DNA of 64,000 nt from Acidobacteriaceae bacterium (lineage in GTDB: Bacteria > Acidobacteriota > Terriglobia > Bryobacterales > Bryobacteraceae), in contig JAFAYL010000043.1 in NCBI GenBank assembly GCA_019240405.1, positions 53,374-117,373 of the forward strand. Reading direction: 5' to 3'. Positions 33,210 through 40,493 of this stretch are shown piece after piece. The notes beneath the pieces were generated by a model. The model did not search any database, was not told where the DNA came from, and saw nothing but the letters and a program-made list of their open reading frames with translations. Position 1 is the stretch's first letter, and the number at the start of each line of letters is the position of its first letter. Both the position numbers and the translations under genes were made by a program.

Positions 33210-34991
33210 ATGAAAAGAATAATCGCCTTGTTTTTTGTAGGGGTGCTTAGCCAGGCGGCTCCGCCTGCACGCGGGTCGAAGATCGCTAAGGATTTGGAAG
33301 ATACCACAAACGGCAATCCGGGTTCGAGCGTTCGAGTGATCGTGCAATGGAAGACTCCTGTCGACGATGTGAAAGAACAAAAAATTCTGAGCCGCGGCGG
33401 ATTGGTGCACGCGCGAATGAACTCGGTAAAAGGCGGCCTTTATACGCTCTCTGCACCGGCTGTACACGATCTGGAAAATGATCCGGATGTAGCATACATC
33501 ACGCTTGACCGGCCGATTAAGTCCAAGTTGGACAATAGCGCTGCTGCCGTCAACGCCAGCGCCGCGTGGAATTTAAAGCTAGACGGAACGGGCATTGGGA
33601 TTGCGGTGATCGATAGCGGAATGATTCAAAGCGATGATCTGACTCTGAAGAACAACATTGTCTATAACCAAGACTTCACGGGCAAAATCAAAGCTGGTGG
33701 AAACGTCAAAGATACAAACAATGCCCCCGACCTGTACGGTCATGGCCAGCATGTTGCGGGAATCATCGCCAGCAGCGGGCATTCGTCCACATGCGGCAAC
33801 TGTACGCGAATTCTGAAAGGTATCGCACCGGGCGTGAACATTATTAATCTGCGCGCGCTCGATGAGAACGGCCAAGGGACGGACAGCACGGTGATCGCAG
33901 CAATCGAGAAGGCAATTGCGCTGAAGAGCACATACAACATTCGGGTCATCAACTTGTCACTGGGCCGGCCAGTGTACGAGAGCTATAAACAGGATCCGCT
34001 TTGCCAAGCAGTGGAACAAGCCTGGAAAGCAGGCATCGTGGTAGTGGTCGCTGCGGGAAACGATGGCCGTGACAACAGATTCGGGGAGCAAGGTTACGGC
34101 ACGATCAATGCTCCTGGTAACGATCCATACGTTATCACCGTGGGCGCTATGAAAACAGAGGGAACCCCCACCCGCACGGACGATCTGATTGCGAGCTACA
34201 GTTCAAAGGGGCCTAGTCAGATTGACCACGTCGTGAAGCCAGACCTGGTGGCTCCAGGAAACCAGGTCGTTTCGTTGCGGGCCAGCGATAAAGCTACGCT
34301 GGTTGTGGAGAACCCAAGCAATGCAGTGACAATGTCGTATTATCAGGACCCAAACAATCACGGGCGTTCCGATAAATACTTCACGTTGAGTGGAACCAGT
34401 ATGGCGACTCCTGTGGTTAGCGGCGCAGCGGCCGATCTTCTGCAAAAGAATCCAAACTTGACGCCTGATCAAGTAAAACTGCTGCTCATGCAGAGCGCTT
34501 ACAAGACCTTCCCGGCGTCGAGCACGGTTACGGATTCGACGGGAACCTATATCAGCTATTACGACATCTTCACCGTCGGGGCTGGATATTTGGACATAGC
34601 AGCTGCGCTGTCTTCCGTCAATTCCGTGCCGGCGGGGGCTACCGCAATGTCGCCGGTTGCGAATTATGATTCCACAACCGGCAAAGTGACTTTAAGCCAC
34701 GATTCGTCCTCGATCTGGGCCAATCAGTCGCTCTGGGCTTCGCAATTGCTTTGGGCTTCGCAATCCATTTGGCCCACTTCGGTTCTCAGCGGAAACCAAT
34801 GCATCTGGCCTACTCAGTCGATTTGGGGCGCAGCGACCGTATCCGGTTCGCAGTCGCTCTGGGCTTCGCAGTCTCTGTGGGGAGCGCAATCTATCTGGGG
34901 CGCACAGTCAATTTGGGACACACAGTCACTGTGGGCGGCCAGCCAGGATTCGCTGTCAGCGACAGATGTCTCAATCGCAGGGGAGCCGTAA
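33210..34991 (+). CDS. Secreted S8 subtilase with Trp-hexapeptide C-terminal repeats (1)
   Basis: 593 residues from the ATG at 33210, with AGAAGG 9-10 nt upstream. A signal peptide (RIIALFFVGVLSQAAPPARG) and an I9-type propeptide (VRVIVQWKTP..DLENDPDVAYITLD, to about residue 105) precede the catalytic domain. The triad is D135 (IAVIDSG), H178 (GHGQHVAGII) and S397 (SGTSMATP), with N284 for the oxyanion hole. A pair of Cys in CGNC is near residue 195. From about residue 503 the chain is a hexapeptide array of the type xxQS[IL]W, 13 units in strict phase. It is probably extracellular and self-processing. The paralogue at 35271 follows with the same architecture, so the pair arose by tandem duplication. 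Confidence 0.95.
   Translation: MKRIIALFFVGVLSQAAPPARGSKIAKDLEDTTNGNPGSSVRVIVQWKTPVDDVKEQKILSRGGLVHARMNSVKGGLYTLSAPAVHDLENDPDVAYITLDRPIKSKLDNSAAAVNASAAWNLKLDGTGIGIAVIDSGMIQSDDLTLKNNIVYNQDFTGKIKAGGNVKDTNNAPDLYGHGQHVAGIIASSGHSSTCGNCTRILKGIAPGVNIINLRALDENGQGTDSTVIAAIEKAIALKSTYNIRVINLSLGRPVYESYKQDPLCQAVEQAWKAGIVVVVAAGNDGRDNRFGEQGYGTINAPGNDPYVITVGAMKTEGTPTRTDDLIASYSSKGPSQIDHVVKPDLVAPGNQVVSLRASDKATLVVENPSNAVTMSYYQDPNNHGRSDKYFTLSGTSMATPVVSGAAADLLQKNPNLTPDQVKLLLMQSAYKTFPASSTVTDSTGTYISYYDIFTVGAGYLDIAAALSSVNSVPAGATAMSPVANYDSTTGKVTLSHDSSSIWANQSLWASQLLWASQSIWPTSVLSGNQCIWPTQSIWGAATVSGSQSLWASQSLWGAQSIWGAQSIWDTQSLWAASQDSLSATDVSIAGEP
34713..34940 (+). repeat. Coding hexapeptide repeats, subtilase 1
   Basis: Eighteen-nucleotide units encoding ANQSLW, ASQLLW, ASQSIW, PTSVLS, GNQCIW, PTQSIW, GAATVS, GSQSLW, ASQSLW, GAQSIW (twice) and DTQSLW. 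The two units without Trp keep the six-residue phase. Confidence 0.9.
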
Positions 34992-35044
34992 TCCAGGCTT
35001 CGCTGCCGGAAAACTGAGCTCACAAGAAAAGTAGCAATCGTTCG

Positions 35045-35080
35045 GGGCGCCGGAAGCAAATCCGGCGCCCTTTTTCTCTT
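35045..35080 (+). terminator. Rho-independent terminator after subtilase 1
   Basis: A perfect 10-bp stem GGGCGCCGGA/TCCGGCGCCC with loop AGCAAA, followed by a T-rich run. Confidence 0.93.
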
Positions 35081-35126
35081 TTAAGCACCTCAAAAGGAGC
35101 GCGTGTTTAGAATGCAGCCGCCCGAG

Positions 35127-35205
35127 GCAGCACCTTAGTCCTTACGTGTTACGGTTCGATAGGTCTCATAGAACCATCACTCGTTTCCGATACGTTTTTT
35201 GTGAC
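35127..35205 (+). promoter_or_regulatory. Conserved upstream element of subtilase 2
   Basis: About 79 bp resembling 33116-33193. The blocks GCAGCACCTTAGTCC and TTCCGATACGT are identical while interior bases vary, and both copies lie just before the Shine-Dalgarno region of a subtilase gene. As the terminator lies before copy 2, this copy most likely contains the promoter of the second gene. Confidence 0.6.
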
Positions 35206-35270
35206 TGACTCTCGCGCGAACCTCCAGCTCGCTTGAGGATGTCGGCTATCGCCAAAGAAAGAGGATACGC

Positions 35271-37073
35271 ATGAGGAAAATAACGTCGCTGTTGCTTGCA
35301 GGGGTAGTTGCCTGCGGCGCATACGCGAAGAATGGGCCGAAGATGGCCAAGGATTTGGATGCAGCGCTGAATCTGAACTCACTTTCGAACGTGCAGGTCA
35401 TTATTCAGTGGAATACGCCTGCTGATTATACGAGGGATCTAAAGGTTCAAATGCGGGGCGGTTCCGTCCTGTCGAAGTTTAACTCCGTTAATGGCGGAGT
35501 GTACACGCTTCCTGCATGGGCAGTGCGCGATCTGGAGAATGATGCGGATGTCGCTTATATCACCCCCGATCGATCATTAACAGCCAAATTGGACAATAGC
35601 GCCGCGGCTGTGAACGCCAGTGCTGCATGGAGCGCCGGCTTTACCGGAAAGGGGATTGGAGTCGCGCTGATCGATAGCGGGCTGAACAACGATCCAAATC
35701 TGAAAAACGCTGCTTACAGTTATGACTTCACGGTCGCTCAGTATGCCGCCGTGGCGCAGAGTGTTCTTGGAACGGTGACGGCGCCACTCGGCGTTAACGC
35801 TTCGTTGCCGCCCTCGACCAGCGCCCCTGACCAATTCGGGCATGGACAACATGTCGCAGGAATTATCGCATCGAACGGCCAGAGCTCTTCGTGCAACAAC
35901 TGCACACGGACGTTCCAAGGCATAGCGCCGGGCGTAAGCCTCATCGATTTTCGCGTTCTCGATCAGAACGGCCAGGGAACGGACAGCAATGTGATTTTGG
36001 CGATCGACGCAGCCATTGCCCTAAAGAACGTTCTGAATATTAAGGTGATCAACATGTCCTTGGGTCGGCCGGTGTTTGAAAGCTACACGCAGGATCCGCT
36101 CTGCCAGGCGGTTGAAGCTGCGTGGAAGGCCGGCATTGTCGTGGTGGTTGCAGCGGGAAATGACGGGCGCGACAACACCTTCGGCGAGCAAGGATATAGC
36201 ACGATTGAGGCGCCGGGGAACGATCCTTACGTGATCACTGTGGGCGCGATGAAGACGGAAGGCACGTATACGCGCACTGACGACCTGATCGCGAGCTACA
36301 GTTCCAAAGGTCCGACGCAGGTCGACCACATCGTAAAGCCTGACATCGTGGCGCCCGGGAACCGGGTCGTGTCGCTGCTCGCAAAGAATTCGACGCTTCA
36401 GAGCGAGTATCCCAGCAACGCGGTTCCTTTTTCTTATTACGAATCGGGATTGAGCAGTAAGAATGCCAGCAAAGCATCCCCGAACTATTTCATCTTGAGC
36501 GGCACGAGTATGGCGGCTCCAGTGGTGAGCGGCGCGGCCGCTGATTTGCTGCAAGCCAATCCAAACCTCACCCCGGATCAGATTAAGCTTCTGCTGATGC
36601 AGTCGGCGTACAAGACGTTCCCGGTTTCGAGCACTGTGACTGATTCAACCGGCACTTACACCGATTACTACGACATCTTCACGGTGGGCGCGGGTTATCT
36701 GGACATCAACGCGGCGCTCTCGCAGGTCAATTCGGTGCCGGCGGGTGGAACAGCCATGTCGCCAGTTGCGAACTACAATTCCACGACCGGCGTCGTGACC
36801 GTAAGCTATGACCTCTCCTCAGTGTGGGCGAATCAATCATTGTGGGCTTCGCAATCCATTTGGGCCTCGCAATCGATTTGGCCAACATCGGTCCTCAACG
36901 GCAATCAATGCATCTGGCCGACTCAGTCGATTTGGGGCCAAGCGAGCGTTTCTGCCTCGCAATCGCTCTGGGGAGCGCAATCCATCTGGGCTTCGCAGTC
37001 CATCTGGGATTCACAATCCATTTGGGATTCCCAATCCATTTGGGATTCCCAATCTATATGGGGGGAACAGTAA
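35271..37073 (+). CDS. Secreted S8 subtilase with Trp-hexapeptide C-terminal repeats (2)
   Basis: 600 residues; AAGAGGA lies 7 nt before the ATG. The organisation repeats that of its neighbour: signal peptide (residues 1-20), propeptide ending near residue 105 (VAYITPD), catalytic D135 (VALIDSG), H191 (GHGQHVAG) and S413 (SGTSMAAP), then from about residue 519 a 13-unit hexapeptide array. Relative to subtilase 1 there is an insertion of about 13 residues between D and H. The tail is more regular here, with three identical DSQSIW units before the terminal GEQ. The two proteins are highly alike over the catalytic part (runs such as AVNASAAW and GIVVVVAAGNDGRDN are identical), so they are recent paralogues. 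A small secreted protein gene starts 47 nt after the stop. Confidence 0.95.
   Translation: MRKITSLLLAGVVACGAYAKNGPKMAKDLDAALNLNSLSNVQVIIQWNTPADYTRDLKVQMRGGSVLSKFNSVNGGVYTLPAWAVRDLENDADVAYITPDRSLTAKLDNSAAAVNASAAWSAGFTGKGIGVALIDSGLNNDPNLKNAAYSYDFTVAQYAAVAQSVLGTVTAPLGVNASLPPSTSAPDQFGHGQHVAGIIASNGQSSSCNNCTRTFQGIAPGVSLIDFRVLDQNGQGTDSNVILAIDAAIALKNVLNIKVINMSLGRPVFESYTQDPLCQAVEAAWKAGIVVVVAAGNDGRDNTFGEQGYSTIEAPGNDPYVITVGAMKTEGTYTRTDDLIASYSSKGPTQVDHIVKPDIVAPGNRVVSLLAKNSTLQSEYPSNAVPFSYYESGLSSKNASKASPNYFILSGTSMAAPVVSGAAADLLQANPNLTPDQIKLLLMQSAYKTFPVSSTVTDSTGTYTDYYDIFTVGAGYLDINAALSQVNSVPAGGTAMSPVANYNSTTGVVTVSYDLSSVWANQSLWASQSIWASQSIWPTSVLNGNQCIWPTQSIWGQASVSASQSLWGAQSIWASQSIWDSQSIWDSQSIWDSQSIWGEQ
36825..37070 (+). 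repeat. Coding hexapeptide repeats, subtilase 2
   Basis: Units in phase: ANQSLW, ASQSIW (twice), PTSVLN, GNQCIW, PTQSIW, GQASVS, ASQSLW, GAQSIW, ASQSIW and DSQSIW (three times), then GEQ. The last units are near-identical at DNA level (period 18 bp), suggesting recent slippage expansion. Confidence 0.92.
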
Positions 37074-37120
37074 GCAACCACCTCTTAATGGGGAATGCTG
37101 AATTCATAAGGAGAATGGAA

Positions 37121-37348
37121 ATGAAATTCACTTGGTTAGTCTTATCCGTTCTGGCTATCGGCACAGTTTGCCTCGGAGGCTCGATGATGTGCCCGGCGCT
37201 CCAGGCCTCTACTCCGAGATGCAACGTAGAAAGGATCGCCGGTTTCTGTAACCGCGCAACCGCTTCGGGTGTTCTCGTTGTGGCGGCTGCGAAGGCAATC
37301 GCTAAGCCGTCGGTCGAAGTAGCTCCACGTTCCATGTGGGGCGAGTAA
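37121..37348 (+). CDS. Small secreted protein with subtilase-like C-terminal tail
   Basis: 75 residues. AAGGAG lies 7 nt before the ATG at 37121. A signal peptide (TWLVLSVLAIGTVCLGGS) is followed by a Cys-containing mature part (CPALQ, RCNVERIAGFCNRAT) and a hydrophobic stretch (GVLVVAAAKAIA). The protein ends in RSMWGE, strikingly like the SIWGEQ end of the protease encoded 47 nt upstream. It may be co-transcribed with subtilase 2; a substrate, inhibitor or surface partner of the proteases is possible but not shown. I know no family for it. Confidence 0.68.
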   Translation: MKFTWLVLSVLAIGTVCLGGSMMCPALQASTPRCNVERIAGFCNRATASGVLVVAAAKAIAKPSVEVAPRSMWGE

Positions 37349-37355
37349 GTGGTTC

Positions 37356-37384
37356 AGGACGCCGCGCGCGAAACGCGGCGTCCT
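37356..37384 (+). terminator. Strong hairpin after the small secreted protein gene
   Basis: An 11-bp perfect stem AGGACGCCGCG/CGCGGCGTCCT with a 7-nt loop, 7 nt after the stop codon. No T run follows, so it may stabilise the mRNA or act as a factor-assisted terminator. Confidence 0.6.
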
Positions 37385-37486
37385 CACCTAACCCTCCAAT
37401 TCGGGCGTGGCCGCGCCTATCTCAATCCTTCCAGCCATTGCAATTCTGAAAAGCTCCATCACATAAGAACGCGTGGCGGTTTGCGC

Positions 37487-38383
37487 CTAGCGTGCTCGCG
37501 TGCTTGCGCGTTCGAGCAGGCGGCGCTTGTGTAACCAGGCGGCTAGCAGATCCGGCCATCGCGAAAGCTCGGGATCGTCTCTCGCGAGTCCAACCCCATG
37601 CGGTCCGTGCTCATAAATGTGCATTTCCACCGGAACCCGTGCGGCGCGCAGCGCCTGATAGAAGACGATACTGTTCTCGACGGGCACCACGTCGTCATCT
37701 GACGTGTGAAACAGGAAGCTCGGCGGTGTTTCGTGAGTAACATGGCGTTCGTTTGAAAGCAGATCGGCAAGCGCCGGCTCGGGAGTGAATCCGAGCAACG
37801 CATCGCGCGAACCTCGATGCATAAACGGCTGAGTAAAAGTGATCACCGGATAGGCCAAAATCATGAAATCGGGCCGGGAGCTTTGCAGCTCAATTGCATC
37901 AAAGCTCCCTGCATTTCCGTTATCGAAATGGGTTCCCGTTGAGGATGCAAGATGGCCACCTGCCGAAAATCCCCACACGCCGATGCGTCGCGGATCGATG
38001 CCGAACTCCGAGGCGTGCGCTCGAACGTAGCGAATAGCGCGTTGAGCATCGCCGAGTTCTATCGGGTGGCGGTACTTCGGCCCGAGGCGATAACGCAAAA
38101 CAAACGCGGAAATGCCGTAGCTGTTCAGCCAGGCTGCAATCTGGTAACCTTCGTGGTCCATCGCGAGATGCACATAACCGCCGCCCGGAAAAACCAGCAC
38201 GCCCGTGGATACTTTCTGCTCGCCGCCGGCGAGACAAATCGTGAGCGCAGGCTGATCTTCCTCGCTCGAGCCTTGCGCGCCCGGAGCTCCCTCGGGCCAC
38301 AAAAGAATCGTGTGCGGGAGAGGAGTTTCCGAGAAAGCCACAGAGGCTAGGGTCAAAAACAGTATCGAAATTCGACGAAGCAA
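37487..38383 (-). CDS. Alpha/beta-hydrolase, BD-FAE/acetyl-esterase-like
   Basis: 298 residues with a signal peptide (ISILFLTLASVAFSE). The fold is that of acetylxylan/feruloyl-type esterases: oxyanion FPGGGYVH, nucleophile GFSAGGH (Ser in the middle), acid SDDDVVP and base HGPHG, in the expected order. It would remove acyl groups from glycans in the periplasm or outside. The gene starts one base after the stop of the GH42 beta-galactosidase gene (38385) on the same strand, so the two are co-transcribed and probably act on the same decorated polysaccharide. The C-terminus is Arg-rich (KRRLLERASTRAR). Confidence 0.9.
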   Translation of the reverse strand: MLRRISILFLTLASVAFSETPLPHTILLWPEGAPGAQGSSEEDQPALTICLAGGEQKVSTGVLVFPGGGYVHLAMDHEGYQIAAWLNSYGISAFVLRYRLGPKYRHPIELGDAQRAIRYVRAHASEFGIDPRRIGVWGFSAGGHLASSTGTHFDNGNAGSFDAIELQSSRPDFMILAYPVITFTQPFMHRGSRDALLGFTPEPALADLLSNERHVTHETPPSFLFHTSDDDVVPVENSIVFYQALRAARVPVEMHIYEHGPHGVGLARDDPELSRWPDLLAAWLHKRRLLERASTRAR

Positions 38384-38384
38384 T

Positions 38385-40493
38385 TTATTTCTCCTCGATG
38401 ATTGCCAAATCCCAGGGTTGAAGCGTCACCTGCTGCGCGTTCACAATATTTTTCCCCGTGAGCAAATCCGTTCCCGGACCGTAAGCATACTCAACGATTT
38501 GGGAATCGCCCGAGTAGTTCAGGTAATAGTGCAGGCGCTTGCCGAAATCGTTCGTGCCGTGCTTGACGCGAACTGCGCGCGGCACACGCTGGTCCGGACC
38601 GGTCAAACCGGCGCGCGTGAGGACGTCGAGCACAATTCGGCCCTGGAGCGCATCCGAAAGCCATGTGCCTTCATACGTTAGAGTTCCGGAGCCGTATTGA
38701 TTGCGCGTGATGGCAGGCCAGCGGCCAAAGAAGGGATGGTCGTACCAGGCGAGAGCCTGCGCATGCTCCGGCATCAGGAACTCCGCCCAGTAGCTCACGT
38801 TGTTTTGATCGCCGGCTTCGAACGGATCTCCTTTGAGCGCCAGCGGATGTTCGAGATTTGAAAACTCCTGATAGCTGAATCCTGCCGCTTCGCGCAACGG
38901 GCCGGGCTGGCGCACCCAGCGCACGATCGAATTCTCATTGCAAAACCCGCTCTTGAATGTCATCAGCACATGTCCTCCCTTCTTTACAAATTCCGAAATG
39001 CGGTTGAGCAGCGCATCGTCCGCAATATAGAGCGCAGGGATGATGAGAACTTTGTAGCCGGAAAAATCGGGATTGTCCTGGAAAACAAAATCGACGCCAG
39101 TGTTTGCGTCATACAGAGCGTGATGAAACTGGTGGACCAAGGCCGTGTAATCGACCACAGCGGGCGCGAATGACCATTGCGGACCCCGGCTTGTGAAGGG
39201 CATGAAATCTAGAGCATTCGCCGAATCCACGCTATAGAGAATCGCAACTTGATTCGCGATTTTGAGGTTCACGAGCCGCGGCCCGATCTTTTCGAGCTCG
39301 TGCGCGGTGCGGGAGACCTCGGCATACGCCCGGTTTGGCTCCAAATCGTGCGAGAGAACTCCTTTCCAGTAGGTTTCCTGACCGGAATGAATGGATGCCC
39401 AGTGCCAGTACTCCACCATATTGGCTCCGCTTGATAGGTGCGTATAAACATCGAGTCGAAGTTGCCCGTCGTAAGGCGGATATTGAAACGCGGAGGTCCA
39501 GTCGGTCGTTTGCGCGTTGGTTTCAGTCACCAGGTAATTCGCGTGTTTCAACGAGCGGGTGATGTCTCCAACAGTCGCTTGCGCTTCGCCGTCCATCTGA
39601 TCTTGCGTGCCGTGATATGGATTGTTCGCGGCAATATCGAGTGAAGCGGCCACTCGATACTCGTTCACATCGCGCCGCATCACTCCTCCGAAATCCTGAG
39701 TTACGAATTGATGCGGGCCCTTGTAGCGGCGGACCAGCTCAGATTGCCAGGCAAGATAATTCGTCACGCGCATCTGCTCCCAGCGCGACCATTCAAGCTT
39801 GTAGCCGGTGCTTTGAGCGCTATCGCGCGTAGGCATGTGCTCCCAACTATCGACGTCTTCGCCCCAGTAGTTCAGTAGCCAGGCTTTGTTCAGATTTTCA
39901 ACTGTGCCAAACTTCTGTTTGAGGTGATTGACGAAACCGGCAAAAACGTCTGGATTTGATGCGCCGTAGGAAGCGGTCTCATTGTCGATTTGCCAGCCAA
40001 TCACGCCGGAATTGTCCCGGTAATGCGCCACAAGATTTTGAATCAGCCGCTGAGCGTAGGCGCGGAACGTCGCGTTGTCCGTGTCCATGTTTTGCCGCAT
40101 TCCGTAAAAGGCCGGCGCGCCGCCAAGTGGCCGCACGAGGATTTCGGGATGCGCGTGATACATCCAGACGGGAATTGAATAAGTGGGCGTGCCGAGGATC
40201 ACTTTGATCCCGGCCTTCTGCATCGCATCCACAACGCGATCCATCCAGGCGTACTCGAATTTTCCGTCTTGCGGTTCCCACAGGCTCCAAGTGGATTCGC
40301 CCATCCGAACAACCGAAAGCCCGGCCTCTTTCATCAGCGCGATGTCTTTATCGAGCCGTTCGTAAGGCATGTATTCGTGATAGTAAGCCGCGCCGTATAA
40401 AACATTGCTGAAGTGAGGAGCATCGGCCGCCGAACTATAACCAGCAGCTATGACGATCAGGGCAAAAGGCGAGAACCGTCTGAGCGAAATCAT
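38385..40493 (-). CDS. Secreted GH42 beta-galactosidase
   Basis: 702 residues with an N-terminal signal (PFALIVIAAGYSSAADA). The GH42 (beta/alpha)8 domain has the acid/base E172 in GWQIDNETAS and nucleophile E324 in LVTETNAQTTDW; the trimerisation and C-terminal domains follow (for example GGHVLMTFKSGFCNENSIV). The enzyme releases galactose from galactan or galacto-oligosaccharides outside the cytoplasm. A start at 40493 shares bases with the divergent beta-helix gene start (CATG), so regulatory elements of each gene must lie in the other. TATAGA lies 7 nt before this ATG, so the transcript may be leaderless. It forms an operon with the esterase (1-nt gap). Confidence 0.94.
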   Translation of the reverse strand: MISLRRFSPFALIVIAAGYSSAADAPHFSNVLYGAAYYHEYMPYERLDKDIALMKEAGLSVVRMGESTWSLWEPQDGKFEYAWMDRVVDAMQKAGIKVILGTPTYSIPVWMYHAHPEILVRPLGGAPAFYGMRQNMDTDNATFRAYAQRLIQNLVAHYRDNSGVIGWQIDNETASYGASNPDVFAGFVNHLKQKFGTVENLNKAWLLNYWGEDVDSWEHMPTRDSAQSTGYKLEWSRWEQMRVTNYLAWQSELVRRYKGPHQFVTQDFGGVMRRDVNEYRVAASLDIAANNPYHGTQDQMDGEAQATVGDITRSLKHANYLVTETNAQTTDWTSAFQYPPYDGQLRLDVYTHLSSGANMVEYWHWASIHSGQETYWKGVLSHDLEPNRAYAEVSRTAHELEKIGPRLVNLKIANQVAILYSVDSANALDFMPFTSRGPQWSFAPAVVDYTALVHQFHHALYDANTGVDFVFQDNPDFSGYKVLIIPALYIADDALLNRISEFVKKGGHVLMTFKSGFCNENSIVRWVRQPGPLREAAGFSYQEFSNLEHPLALKGDPFEAGDQNNVSYWAEFLMPEHAQALAWYDHPFFGRWPAITRNQYGSGTLTYEGTWLSDALQGRIVLDVLTRAGLTGPDQRVPRAVRVKHGTNDFGKRLHYYLNYSGDSQIVEYAYGPGTDLLTGKNIVNAQQVTLQPWDLAIIEEK

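Noticed and set aside
34713..37070. CRISPR-like repeat arrays
   Set aside because: The repeats are coding 18-bp units in frame within two protease genes, with no spacers and no cas genes.
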